The position numbers were made by a program, and so were the translations under genes. The notes beneath the pieces were generated by a model. The model saw only the letters and a list, made by a program, of their open reading frames with translations, was not told where the DNA came from and searched no databases. Positions 17,833 through 25,804 of a stretch of DNA of 64,000 nucleotides are shown piece after piece. The first letter of the stretch is position 1, and every line of letters begins with the position of its first letter. The stretch is taken from positions 64,468-128,467 of the forward strand of contig NZ_LWBU01000169.1 in NCBI RefSeq assembly GCF_001646665.1. Reading direction: 5' to 3'. Source of the stretch: Streptomyces noursei (GTDB lineage: Bacteria > Actinomycetota > Actinomycetes > Streptomycetales > Streptomycetaceae).

Positions 17833-19137
17833 CTAGGCGGGGACGTGGACGGTCTCCACGCGGCTCGCCACCAGCCTGTCCCGTTCCCGGCGGGCCGTGC
17901 GCGCGCGGAGCCGCACGATCTGCGCGACGCCCAGGGCCTGGAGCACGAACACCGAGGAGAAGGCGATCCGGTAGTCGCCGCCGGTCGCGTCGAGCAGCAC
18001 GCCGACGGCGAGCAGGGTGGTGATGGAGGCGGTGAAGCCGCCCATGTTGACGATGCCGGACGCCGTGCCCTGCCGTTCCGGCGGGTTCGCCGGCCGGGCG
18101 AAGTCGAAGCCGATCATGGAGGCGGGCCCGCAGGCGCCGAGGACGACGCACAGGGTGGCCAGGAGCCACATCGGGGCGTGGTCGCCCGGGTGGGCGAGGG
18201 TGGCCCCCCACACCGCGGCGGTGGCCGCGACCGTGCCGAGCGCGAGCGGCACCCGTGCCCCGTGGTGGCGGGCGATGATCTGCCCGTAGGTCATGCCGAA
18301 GACCATGTTGGCGAGCACGGTCAGGGTCAGCATGTCGCCGGCCGTCCCCCGGGACAGGCCCTGCTCCTCGACGAGGAACGGCAGCCCCCACAGCAGCAGG
18401 AACACCATCGCCGGGAACTGGGTGGTGAAGTGCACCCACATGCCGAGCCGGGTACCGGGTTCCTGCCAGGACCGGACGATCTGGCGGCGGACGTACGCCG
18501 CACCCGCGTGGTGCGCGGGCTCCGGCGCGTACCCCTCGGGGTGGTCCTTCAGGAACAGGACGAGCAGCACCAGCACGAGCGCGCCGGCCAGCGAGCTGCC
18601 GGCGAAGGTGGCGGTCCAGCCGAGCCCGTCCAGCGTCCGGGCGATGACGATCGTGGAGACGAGGTTCCCGACGACGCCGAAGAGCCCGGCGACCTGCGCG
18701 ATCAGCGGTCCGCGCCGGGCGGGGAACCAGCGTGTGCCCAGCCGGAGCACGGAGATGAAGGTCATCGCGTCGCCGCAGCCGAGCAGCGCCCGGGAGGCCA
18801 GGGCCATGCCGTACGAGGGTGAGAGCGCGAAGCCCAGCTGGCCCAGGGTGAAGAGGACCACGCCGAGGGTGAGGACCTTCTTGGTGCCGAGCCGGTCGAC
18901 CATCAGGCCGACGGGTATCTGCATGCCTGCGTAGACGAGCAGCTGGAGGATGGAGAAGGTCGACAGGGCGGAGGCGTTGACGCCGAAGCGGTCGGCGGCG
19001 TCGAGGCCGGCGACGCCGAGGGACGTGCGGAAGATGACGGCGACGAGGTAGACGCAGACGCCGACGCCCCACACGAGGGCGGCGCGGCGGCCGCCGGGCG
19101 GGTCGGAGGGCAGCGCCGCGGCGGGGGAGCCGCTCAC
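17833..19137 (-). CDS. MFS transporter
   Basis: 434-residue major facilitator with about 12 hydrophobic segments. The MFS loop 2-3 motif is visible as GLMVDRLGTKKVL (about 78-90), and TM5 carries GVVGNLVSTIV. The overall look is of an anion:cation symporter or ACS-like carrier. It begins with GTG whose first bases overlap the stop of the GntR gene (GTGA), so it is translationally coupled and almost certainly controlled by that regulator. The substrate is probably an organic acid or sugar acid, since FadR/FCD-type regulators normally sense those; this is inference. Confidence 0.93.
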   Translation of the reverse strand: MSGSPAAALPSDPPGGRRAALVWGVGVCVYLVAVIFRTSLGVAGLDAADRFGVNASALSTFSILQLLVYAGMQIPVGLMVDRLGTKKVLTLGVVLFTLGQLGFALSPSYGMALASRALLGCGDAMTFISVLRLGTRWFPARRGPLIAQVAGLFGVVGNLVSTIVIARTLDGLGWTATFAGSSLAGALVLVLLVLFLKDHPEGYAPEPAHHAGAAYVRRQIVRSWQEPGTRLGMWVHFTTQFPAMVFLLLWGLPFLVEEQGLSRGTAGDMLTLTVLANMVFGMTYGQIIARHHGARVPLALGTVAATAAVWGATLAHPGDHAPMWLLATLCVVLGACGPASMIGFDFARPANPPERQGTASGIVNMGGFTASITTLLAVGVLLDATGGDYRIAFSSVFVLQALGVAQIVRLRARTARRERDRLVASRVETVHVPA

Positions 19138-19775
19138 CGGTCCTCACCCCTGACCAGGACCTTGACGCGGCTGACGTGGCGGCGCACGCACCGGGCGGCG
19201 CCCTCGGCGTCGCCGGCGCGGACGGCGGCGAGGATCTCGGCGTGCTCCGCGATGTTCTTGGCGACGCGGTCGGGGTGGGCCTCCATCACGGCGACGCCCA
19301 TCCGCAGCTGCCGGTCGCGCATCTGGTCGTAGAGGCGGGAGAGGATCTCGTTCCCGGCGTGGCGGACGATCTCGGCGTGGAAGCAGCGGTCGGTGACGGC
19401 GACGGCGGCGAGGTCGCCCTCGTCGGCGCGCCGCCGCTGCTCGTCCAGGAGCTCCTCCAGCCGCTCCAGGAGCGCCGCCGGGGCGGGGACGGCCTTGCGT
19501 ACGGCGAACTCCTCGACCAGCAGGCGGGTTTCGACGACGTCGGCGATCTCCTGGGCGGAGACGGCGAGGACCAGGGCGCCCTTCTTCGGGTACAGCTTGA
19601 GCAGGCCTTCCATCTCCAGTTTGAGCAGCGCCTCGCGCACCGGCGTACGGGACACCCCGACGGCCTCGGCGAGTTCTCCCTCGGTGAGGAGGGTCCCGCC
19701 CTGGTAGCGGCGGTCGAGGACGGCTTGCTTGACGTGGGTGTAGACGCGGTCGGCGGCGGGAGGGGCGGAAGGCAT
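19134..19775 (-). CDS. GntR family regulator, FadR/FCD subfamily
   Basis: 213 residues: winged helix-turn-helix (about 10-72, with LAEAVGVSRTPVREALLKLE) followed by an all-helical FCD ligand domain (about 80-205). Candidate metal/ligand residues of the FCD fold are seen in DRCFHAEIVRHAGN and AEHAEIL. It is the first gene of a two-gene operon with the MFS transporter (4-bp overlap), so it most likely represses that operon and is induced by the transported organic acid. I chose the ATG at 19775; the upstream DNA fits a leaderless promoter. Confidence 0.93.
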   Translation of the reverse strand: MPSAPPAADRVYTHVKQAVLDRRYQGGTLLTEGELAEAVGVSRTPVREALLKLEMEGLLKLYPKKGALVLAVSAQEIADVVETRLLVEEFAVRKAVPAPAALLERLEELLDEQRRRADEGDLAAVAVTDRCFHAEIVRHAGNEILSRLYDQMRDRQLRMGVAVMEAHPDRVAKNIAEHAEILAAVRAGDAEGAARCVRRHVSRVKVLVRGEDR

Positions 19776-19781
19776 GCGTAC

Positions 19782-19810
19782 AGCATAGATACAAGAGGGG
19801 TGCATCAGAA
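19782..19810 (-). promoter_or_regulatory. Possible leaderless promoter of the GntR-MFS operon
   Basis: On the minus strand, TTCTGA (19805-19810) and TATGCT (19782-19787) are 17 bp apart, and the -10 ends 6 bp before the ATG. That spacing is typical of leaderless actinobacterial mRNAs. The -35 is poor. Confidence 0.4.
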
Positions 19811-20027
19811 GGCGTTCGGCGGGGAGGTAGACGCAACTCACAGGCCGGGCGCACCGGGTGACCCACGTCACGTGACCCGCGCCACACGCGCGGTTCTTCC
19901 CGCGAATCCGGGATCGCCGTACATCCTTCGGGCCCGTTCGGTGGTCTCTTCATGGGCACTGGTTTTCCGGCCCGCCAGGTTGAGGCGTTTTCGACGTATT
20001 TGAGACTCGAACTCGGAGCGTTTTCCT

Positions 20028-20963
20028 TTGATATCGATGAACACGGCCGTGCGCCGCACCGCCACGGTCGCCCTCGCGGGCGGTCTGCTGCTGACCGCCT
20101 CCCCGCTCGCCGCTCCGGCCGCGGCCGCCGTGCCGATCCCCTCCATCAGCGCCAAGGGCGGCTTCCTGCTGGACCAGGCGGACGGCAAGGCCATCTACGG
20201 CAAGGCGAACACCACGCGCCGCCAGATGGCCAGCACGACGAAGATCACGACGGCGATCGTGGTCCTCACCACCCCGGGTGTGGACCTCAACCGCAAGGTG
20301 ACCGTCAAGCAGGCGTACCGCGACTACGTGGTCCGCAACGGCGCGAGCACCGCCGACCTGCGCACCGGTGACAAGCTCACCGTCCGCCAGCTCCTGTCCG
20401 CGATGATGCTGCCGTCCGGCAGCGACGCCGCGTACGCCCTCGCCGACACCTTCGGCACCGGCACCACCACCGCCGCCCGCACCAAGTCGTTCATCGGCAA
20501 GATGAACGCCAAGGCGAAGCAGCTCGGCCTGACGAACACGATGTACGACTCGTTCGACGGCATCTCGGCGGCCGGGAACAACTACACGACCCCGCCGGAG
20601 CTGGCGAAGATGGCCCGCCACGCCTTCAGCAGCGCCGTCTTCCGCGAGATCGTCAAGGCGCCCTCGTACAAGGCCGCGGCGACCACCAGCACCGGCGGTA
20701 CGCGCACGTACACCTGGTACAACACCAACAAGCTGCTCGGCTCCTACAGCGGCGCCAACGGCATCAAGACCGGCACCGGTACGGCGGCCGGCCCGTGCCT
20801 GGTCTTCGCGGCCACCCGCGGCACCAAGACCTACGTGGGTGTCGTCCTCAACGCCCCCGACCGCTTCAACGACGCGGCGAAGCTGCTGGACTTCGGCTTC
20901 GGGTCCACCACGGCCAGGACCATGGAGCTGCGCTCCCTCCCGGCGGGCGCCCAGCGCGACTGA
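20028..20963 (+). CDS. Serine-type DD-peptidase (S11), Streptomyces K15-like
   Basis: Exported penicillin-binding DD-peptidase acting on peptidoglycan stem peptides. 311 residues from a TTG at 20028, which has GGAG nine bases upstream; an ATG at 20037 would shorten it by three residues. A signal peptide (about 1-34, ending AAPAAAA) precedes the catalytic domain. Motifs: S69-T-T-K72, S130-G-S132 and K247-T-G249. The second motif is SGS rather than the SxN of most S11 enzymes; the K15 DD-transpeptidase has SGC at this place, and the flanking LMLPSG.DAAYALAD and KSFIGKMN match K15 as I remember it. Transpeptidase versus carboxypeptidase activity is open. A perfect hairpin follows. Confidence 0.94.
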   Translation: MISMNTAVRRTATVALAGGLLLTASPLAAPAAAAVPIPSISAKGGFLLDQADGKAIYGKANTTRRQMASTTKITTAIVVLTTPGVDLNRKVTVKQAYRDYVVRNGASTADLRTGDKLTVRQLLSAMMLPSGSDAAYALADTFGTGTTTAARTKSFIGKMNAKAKQLGLTNTMYDSFDGISAAGNNYTTPPELAKMARHAFSSAVFREIVKAPSYKAAATTSTGGTRTYTWYNTNKLLGSYSGANGIKTGTGTAAGPCLVFAATRGTKTYVGVVLNAPDRFNDAAKLLDFGFGSTTARTMELRSLPAGAQRD

Positions 20964-20996
20964 CGATCAGCGCGACTGGCCGTCGCGCACACGGTG

Positions 20997-21030
20997 AAGG
21001 GCCCGGACGCGCCGTCGCGTCCGGGCCCTT
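20997..21030. terminator. Bidirectional hairpin terminator
   Basis: Perfect 15-bp stem AAGGGCCCGGACGCG / CGCGTCCGGGCCCTT with a 4-nt loop, between the DD-peptidase gene and the convergent E2 gene. Confidence 0.88.
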
Positions 21031-21050
21031 GTCCTGTGTCCCCCGGGGGA

Positions 21051-22514
21051 TCAGGCCCAGGTGATCAGCCGCTTGGGCTGCTCCAGCACCGCGGCGATGT
21101 CCGCGAGCACCTTGGAGCCCAGCTCCCCGTCGACCAGCCGGTGGTCGAACGACAGCGCCAGCGTGGTCACCTGACGGGGCTTCACCTTGCCCTTGTGCAC
21201 CCACGGCTGGAGCTTGATCGCGCCGACCGCGAGGATCGCGGACTCGCCGGGGTTGAGGATCGGCGTACCGGTGTCGACGCCGAAGACGCCGACGTTGGTG
21301 ATGGTCACCGTGCCGCCCTGCATGGCCGCCGGGGTCGTCTTCCCCTCACGGGCGGTGGACACCAGTTCGCCGAGGGAGGAGGCCAGTTCGGGCAGCGTCT
21401 TGTCGTGCGCGTCCTTGATGTTCGGCACGATCAGGCCGCGCGGCGTGGCGGCCGCGATGCCCAGGTTGACGTAGTGCTTGAGCACGATCTCCTGGGCGGC
21501 CTCGTCCCAGGAGGCGTTGATCCCCGGGTTGCGCTTGATCGCGACGAGCAGCGCCTTGGCGACGAGCAGCAGCGGGTTGACCCTCAGGCCCGCCATGTCC
21601 TTGTCGGACTTGAGCTCCTCGACCAGCTTCATCGTGCGGGTGACGTCGACCGTGATGAACTCGGTGACGTGCGGCGCGGTGAAGGCGGACCCGATCATCG
21701 CCTGGGCGGTGGCCTTGCGGACGCCCTTGATCGGGATGCGGGTCTCGCGGCCGGTGGCCGGCTGCGCCTGCGGTGCCGGCTGTGCCTGCTGCGGGGCCTG
21801 CGGGACCTCGGCGGCCTGCGGCTGTACGGGGACGGCGGCGGGCGCGGCGACCGAGGCGGCGGCCAGGTCCACCGCCGCGTGCACGTCCTCGCGGGTGATG
21901 ATCCCGTCCGGGCCGGTCGGGGTCACCGCCGCGAGGTCGACGCCCAGGTCCTTGGCCAGCTTCCGCACGGGCGGCTTGGCGAGGGGACGGGCGGCGGCCA
22001 CGGGGGCGGGAGCGGGGGCGGCGGGGGCGGCCTGGGCCGCGCCCGCGTGGCCGTTCAGCTCGCCCTGGACGGCGGACCGGGCGGCGGACTGCTCCGCCGG
22101 AGCCGTCGCGCCCTTGCGCGGGCGGCGCTTGGTGGACGACTCGGCGACGCCGTAACCGACCAGCACGGGCTGGCGGCCCGTCGGCGCGGCCTCCTCGGCG
22201 GCGGGCGCGGCGGCGTCCTTGGCGGCCGGTTCGGCGGCGGCGGGCTGGGCGGTCTGCGGCTGCGCGGCGGCGTCCCCGCCGACGTTCACCGAGATGATCA
22301 CTTCGCCGACGTCGACGGTCGTGCCCTCGGGGAAGCGCAGCTCGTGCACGACGCCGTCGTACGGGATCGGCAGCTCGACGGCCGCCTTCGCCGTCTCGAC
22401 CTCGCAGACGACCTGGCCGTCGGTGACGGTGTCACCGGGCTGGACGTACCACTTGAGGATCTCGGCCTCGGTGAGCCCCTCGCCCACGTCCGGCATCTTG
22501 AAATCGCGGATCAC
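21051..22514 (-). CDS. BCKDH set 1: E2, dihydrolipoyl acyltransferase
   Basis: Core acyltransferase of a 2-oxo acid dehydrogenase complex, 487 residues. A single lipoyl domain (about 1-77, lipoyl lysine K43 in ETAKAAVE) is followed by an Ala/Pro-rich linker, an E1/E3-binding domain (about 195-230, VRKLAKDLGVDL...GIITREDV), another Ala/Gln/Pro linker, and the catalytic domain (about 255-487) with the active-site FDHRLVDGE. The GTG start at 22514 is 11 bp after the E1beta stop and has GGAGA upstream. The E1 context marks it as branched-chain keto-acid type. It supplies isobutyryl-, isovaleryl- and 2-methylbutyryl-CoA for fatty acids and polyketides in streptomycetes. Confidence 0.94.
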   Translation of the reverse strand: MIRDFKMPDVGEGLTEAEILKWYVQPGDTVTDGQVVCEVETAKAAVELPIPYDGVVHELRFPEGTTVDVGEVIISVNVGGDAAAQPQTAQPAAAEPAAKDAAAPAAEEAAPTGRQPVLVGYGVAESSTKRRPRKGATAPAEQSAARSAVQGELNGHAGAAQAAPAAPAPAPVAAARPLAKPPVRKLAKDLGVDLAAVTPTGPDGIITREDVHAAVDLAAASVAAPAAVPVQPQAAEVPQAPQQAQPAPQAQPATGRETRIPIKGVRKATAQAMIGSAFTAPHVTEFITVDVTRTMKLVEELKSDKDMAGLRVNPLLLVAKALLVAIKRNPGINASWDEAAQEIVLKHYVNLGIAAATPRGLIVPNIKDAHDKTLPELASSLGELVSTAREGKTTPAAMQGGTVTITNVGVFGVDTGTPILNPGESAILAVGAIKLQPWVHKGKVKPRQVTTLALSFDHRLVDGELGSKVLADIAAVLEQPKRLITWA

Positions 22515-22525
22515 GGTGGGTCTCC

Positions 22526-23506
22526 TCAGTACGCGAGCGAGCGGTCGACGGCGTCGAGCACCCGGTCCAGGCCCGGCAGGTATTCCTCTTCCAGCCGTGC
22601 CGGCGGATACGGGGCGTGGTAGCCGCCCACCCGCAGGACCGGTGCCTCCAGGTGGTAGAAGCACCGCTCCGTGATGCGCGCGGCGATCTCGGCTCCGGAG
22701 CCGTAGAAGACCGGCGCCTCGTGGACGACGACCAGCCGGCGGGTCTTCTCGACCGACGTCTGGATGGCGTCGAAGTCGATCGGGGACATCGACCGCAGGT
22801 CGACGACCTCCACGGAGCGGCCCTCCTCGGCGGCGACCGCGGCCGCCTCCAGGCAGAGCTTCACCATGGGGCCGTAGGCCACGAGGGTCAGGTCGGAGCC
22901 CTCCCGCACCGTGCGGGCCTTGTGCAGCTCGCCCGGGATGGCCTCGGTGTCGACCTCGCCCTTGTCCCAGTAGCGCCGCTTCGGCTCGAAGAAGATCACC
23001 GGGTCGTCGCTCTGGATGGCCTGCTGGAGCATCCAGTACGCGTCGGACGAGTTCGACGGCGAGACCACCTTGAGGCCCGCGACGTGCGCGAACAGCGCCT
23101 CGGGCGACTCGCTGTGGTGCTCGACGGCGCCGATGCCGCCGCCGTAGGGGATGCGGACGACGACCGGCAGCTTGATCTTGCCGAGCGCACGGGCGTGCAT
23201 CTTGGCGAGCTGGGTGACGATCTGGTCGTACGCGGGGAAGACGAAGCCGTCGAACTGGATCTCCACGACGGGGCGGTAGCCCCGCAGCGCGAGCCCGATC
23301 GCGGTGCCGACGATGCCGGACTCGGCGAGCGGGGTGTCGATGACCCGCTCCTCGCCGAAGTCCTTCTGGAGCCCGTCGGTCACGCGGAACACGCCACCGA
23401 GCTTGCCGACGTCCTCGCCCATGACGAGGACCTTCGGGTCGGTCTCCAGGGCCGTGCGCAGCGACTCGTTGAGCGCCTTGGCGAGGGGCAGCTTCTGAAC
23501 AGCCAT
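22526..23506 (-). CDS. BCKDH set 1: E1 beta subunit
   Basis: 326-residue beta subunit of the thiamine-diphosphate 2-oxo acid decarboxylase; with E1alpha it decarboxylates branched-chain 2-oxo acids and transfers the acyl group to lipoyl-E2. Recognisable blocks: VMGEDVGKLGGVFRVTDGL (about 28-46), DTPLAESGIVG, EIQFDGFVFPAYDQ, RIPYGGGIGAVEHHSESPE, and the C-terminal ERCFYHLEAPVLRVGGY. The ATG at 23506 is 2 bp after the E1alpha stop, with GGGGAGG in the end of that gene. E3 (lipoamide dehydrogenase) is not in the window and must be supplied from elsewhere. Confidence 0.95.
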   Translation of the reverse strand: MAVQKLPLAKALNESLRTALETDPKVLVMGEDVGKLGGVFRVTDGLQKDFGEERVIDTPLAESGIVGTAIGLALRGYRPVVEIQFDGFVFPAYDQIVTQLAKMHARALGKIKLPVVVRIPYGGGIGAVEHHSESPEALFAHVAGLKVVSPSNSSDAYWMLQQAIQSDDPVIFFEPKRRYWDKGEVDTEAIPGELHKARTVREGSDLTLVAYGPMVKLCLEAAAVAAEEGRSVEVVDLRSMSPIDFDAIQTSVEKTRRLVVVHEAPVFYGSGAEIAARITERCFYHLEAPVLRVGGYHAPYPPARLEEEYLPGLDRVLDAVDRSLAY

Positions 23507-23508
23507 GG

Positions 23509-24678
23509 TTACTTGACCTCCCCGTCCGCGTCGGCGAACGATGCCTGGTAGGCGGCGAACTGGGCCCGCTCCTCGTCGACGAGCGCGTGCCCGTCGGCGT
23601 ACACGTGGTCGAACATCGCCATGTGGTCGGGGTCGGGCATGGCCCGGACGGCCTCGCGGACGCGCTTGCCGAGGGTCTCCGACTCGGTCTCCAGCTCCTC
23701 GAAGAAGGCGGCGTCGGCCAGACCCTGCTTCTCCAGGTACGTGCGCAGCCGCAGGATCGGGTCCTTGGCCTCCCACGCGGCCCGCTCGTCGTCGAGGCGG
23801 TAGCGGGTGGGGTCGTCGGAGGTGGTGTGGGCACCCATCCGGTAGGTGAACGCCTCGACCAGGGTCGGGCCCTCGCCGCGGCGGGCGCGCTCCAGCGCGG
23901 ACCGGGTCACGGCCAGGCAGGCGAGCACGTCGTTGCCGTCGACGCGGACACCGGGGAAGCCGAAGCCCTGCGCGCGCTGGTAGAGCGGCACCCGGGTCTG
24001 CTTCTCGGTCGGCTCGCTGATCGCCCACTGGTTGTTCTGGCAGAAGAACACGACCGGGGCGTTGTAGACGGCGGAGAAGGTGAACGATTCGGCGACGTCG
24101 CCCTGGCTGGAGGCACCGTCACCGAAGTAGGCGATCACGGCGCTGTCGGACCCGTCCTTGGCCACGCCCATGGCGTAGCCGGTGGCGTGCAGGGTCTGCG
24201 AGCCGATGACGATCGTGTACAGGTGGAAATTGTTGCTGGTGGGGTCCCAGCCACCGTGGTTCACGCCACGGAACATTCCCAGCAGATTCGTCGGGTCGAC
24301 CCCGCGGCACCAGGCGACACCGTGCTCGCGGTAGGTCGGGAAGACGTAGTCGTCGTCGCGCAGGGCCCGGCCGGAGCCGATCTGGGCGGCCTCCTGCCCG
24401 AGCAGCGAGGCCCACAGGCCCAGCTCGCCCTGGCGCTGGAGGGAGGTTGCCTCGGCATCGAACCGCCGGGTCAGCACCATGTCGCGGTACAGGCCGCGCA
24501 GCTCTTCGGGGCTGAGGTCGATGTCGTACTCCGGGTGCTGGACGCGCTCACCCTCGGGCGTCAGCAGCTGTACGAGCTGGGGCTCGGCGCTCTGGGCGCC
24601 GGGTGCCTTGGTTGCGCTCGCGCTGGTGCGCTTACTGCTGCGTCGCGGCTTGCGCGCGGCAGTGCCTTCCACGGTCAC
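23509..24678 (-). CDS. BCKDH set 1: E1 alpha subunit
   Basis: 389-residue alpha subunit carrying the thiamine-diphosphate motif GDGASSQGDV (about 192) with the downstream NNQWAIS. The stretch RMGAHTTSDDPTRYR (about 300-314) contains the phosphorylation-loop region conserved in branched-chain types, and the substrate-binding region fits branched-chain rather than pyruvate enzymes. A basic Ser/Thr/Ala-rich N-terminal extension (about 1-35) is unusual and probably disordered. GTG start with GGAGGA 8-10 bp upstream. First gene of the E1alpha-E1beta-E2 operon; its promoter lies in the AT-rich gap shared with the divergent response regulator. Confidence 0.95.
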   Translation of the reverse strand: MTVEGTAARKPRRSSKRTSASATKAPGAQSAEPQLVQLLTPEGERVQHPEYDIDLSPEELRGLYRDMVLTRRFDAEATSLQRQGELGLWASLLGQEAAQIGSGRALRDDDYVFPTYREHGVAWCRGVDPTNLLGMFRGVNHGGWDPTSNNFHLYTIVIGSQTLHATGYAMGVAKDGSDSAVIAYFGDGASSQGDVAESFTFSAVYNAPVVFFCQNNQWAISEPTEKQTRVPLYQRAQGFGFPGVRVDGNDVLACLAVTRSALERARRGEGPTLVEAFTYRMGAHTTSDDPTRYRLDDERAAWEAKDPILRLRTYLEKQGLADAAFFEELETESETLGKRVREAVRAMPDPDHMAMFDHVYADGHALVDEERAQFAAYQASFADADGEVK

Positions 24679-24884
24679 GTGCGTGCTCCTCCGTCTGTCC
24701 GGCCCCCGGGGTCCGCCGGGATGGCTGGGGTTCCCCGTGCTCCTTGCGGAGCCCGGAGAGCGGCTCGCCTGTCTCCGTACGGGTGCACGGGGTGGGTGCC
24801 CTCGACCGGGAGCAGGCGTGACAGGTGCCCCGGCGAGCCCCCTGTCATAGGCACGTTACCCAGTGCACCGCATTACTGCGAAAC

Positions 24885-24934
24885 CCCCTTTGACCTGCGT
24901 TTTTGCTTGGATTTCCAAGTAAATCGCAAAGGGG
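24885..24934. promoter_or_regulatory. AT-rich palindromic region between BCKDH set 1 and the response regulator
   Basis: The 357-bp divergent gap is ordinary GC-rich DNA except for about 24870-24950, which is strikingly A/T-rich. Inside it, CCCCTTTG (24885-24892) and CAAAGGGG (24927-24934) are inverted arms around a shorter palindrome CTTGGATTTCCAAG (24906-24919). A TTGACC (24890-24895) could be a -35 for the plus strand. The layout suits an operator for an Lrp-type BkdR or for the adjacent response regulator. A near-direct repeat GGCACGTTAYCC flanks it on both sides. Confidence 0.5.
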
Positions 24935-25035
24935 TGGACAAATGACTGGTCACAGCCTCGTGAGCCGCCGGAACAGGGGGCACGTTATCCCGCGCACCCC
25001 GGGCACGGGAAGAGTCAGTATGTGAGACTGAGTCG

Positions 25036-25695
25036 GTGCGCAAAGAAGGAAAAATCACGGTATTTCTGCTGGACGACCATGAAGTGGTCCGGCGTGGCGT
25101 TCACGAAATGCTCTCCGTCGAGGACGACATCGAGGTCGTCGGAGAGGCCGGCACGGCGGCAGATGCGCTGGTCAGGATTCCGGCGGCCCGTCCGGACGTC
25201 GCCATTCTCGACGTACGCCTCCCCGACGGCAGCGGGGTGGAGGTGTGCCGCGAGGTGCGGGCACTGGACGAATCCATCAAATGCCTGATGCTCACCTCCT
25301 ACGCGGACGACGAGGCCCTCTTCGACGCGATCATGGCCGGTGCCTCCGGGTACGTCCTGAAGGCCATCCGGGGCAACGAGCTGCTGTCGGCGGTACGGGA
25401 CGTGGCGGCCGGCAGGTCGCTGCTGGACCCGGCGGCCACCGCGCGGGTGCTGGAGCGGCTGCGGGACGGCCACGGCGCGAGGAACGACGACCGGCTGGCG
25501 GCGCTGACCGAGCAGGAGCGCCGGATCCTCGACCTGATCGGCGAGGGGCTGACGAACCGCGCGATCGGCGAGCGGCTGCACCTCGCCGAGAAGACGATCA
25601 AGAACTACGTCTCCGGTCTGCTGTCCAAGCTCGGCATGGAACGGCGCTCGCAGGCCGCCGCGTACGTCGCCAGGCTGCAGGCCGAGCGCCGCTGA
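25036..25695 (+). CDS. Orphan response regulator, NarL/FixJ (DevR-like)
   Basis: 219 residues. Receiver domain (about 7-122) with acidic pocket D13/D14, phosphoacceptor D59 (AILDVRLPDGSG), T87 and K109; a linker; LuxR-type helix-turn-helix (about 150-215, LTEQERRILDLIGEGLTNRAIGERL in parts, KNYVSGLLSKLGM). The HTH end resembles DevR/DosR regulators. No histidine kinase is adjacent, so it is an orphan here; I recall that the S. coelicolor counterpart at this locus has been studied as an orphan cross-talking with a non-cognate kinase. GTG start at 25036 with a weak GAG site. Divergent from BCKDH set 1. Confidence 0.93.
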   Translation: MRKEGKITVFLLDDHEVVRRGVHEMLSVEDDIEVVGEAGTAADALVRIPAARPDVAILDVRLPDGSGVEVCREVRALDESIKCLMLTSYADDEALFDAIMAGASGYVLKAIRGNELLSAVRDVAAGRSLLDPAATARVLERLRDGHGARNDDRLAALTEQERRILDLIGEGLTNRAIGERLHLAEKTIKNYVSGLLSKLGMERRSQAAAYVARLQAERR

Positions 25696-25732
25696 CGGGC
25701 CGGACGGGGGACCGTCCCGGCCCCTGGACTCC

Positions 25733-25773
25733 CGGGATCGTCACGGAACGGCAGGTTCCGGGGAGCGATCCCG
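25733..25773 (+). terminator. Two-part hairpin after the response regulator
   Basis: Outer stem CGGGATCG/CGATCCCG and inner stem CGGAAC/GTTCCG, separated by small bulges, starting 37 bp after the stop codon. It reaches into the -35 zone of the next gene. Confidence 0.65.
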
Positions 25774-25791
25774 CCACCACGCTCCGTGATC

Positions 25792-25797
25792 TAACAT
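25792..25797 (+). promoter_or_regulatory. -10 box of a likely leaderless phosphotransferase mRNA
   Basis: TAACAT ends 7 bp before the GTG at 25805, the spacing expected for a transcript that begins at the start codon. No ribosome site is present, which agrees. The -35 is not convincing. Confidence 0.45.
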
Positions 25798-25804
25798 TTG
25801 GTGA

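Noticed and set aside
19867..19876. GTCACGTGAC palindrome upstream of the GntR gene
   Set aside because: Shares only the CACGTG core with parS; flanks do not match, so it is not called a ParB site.
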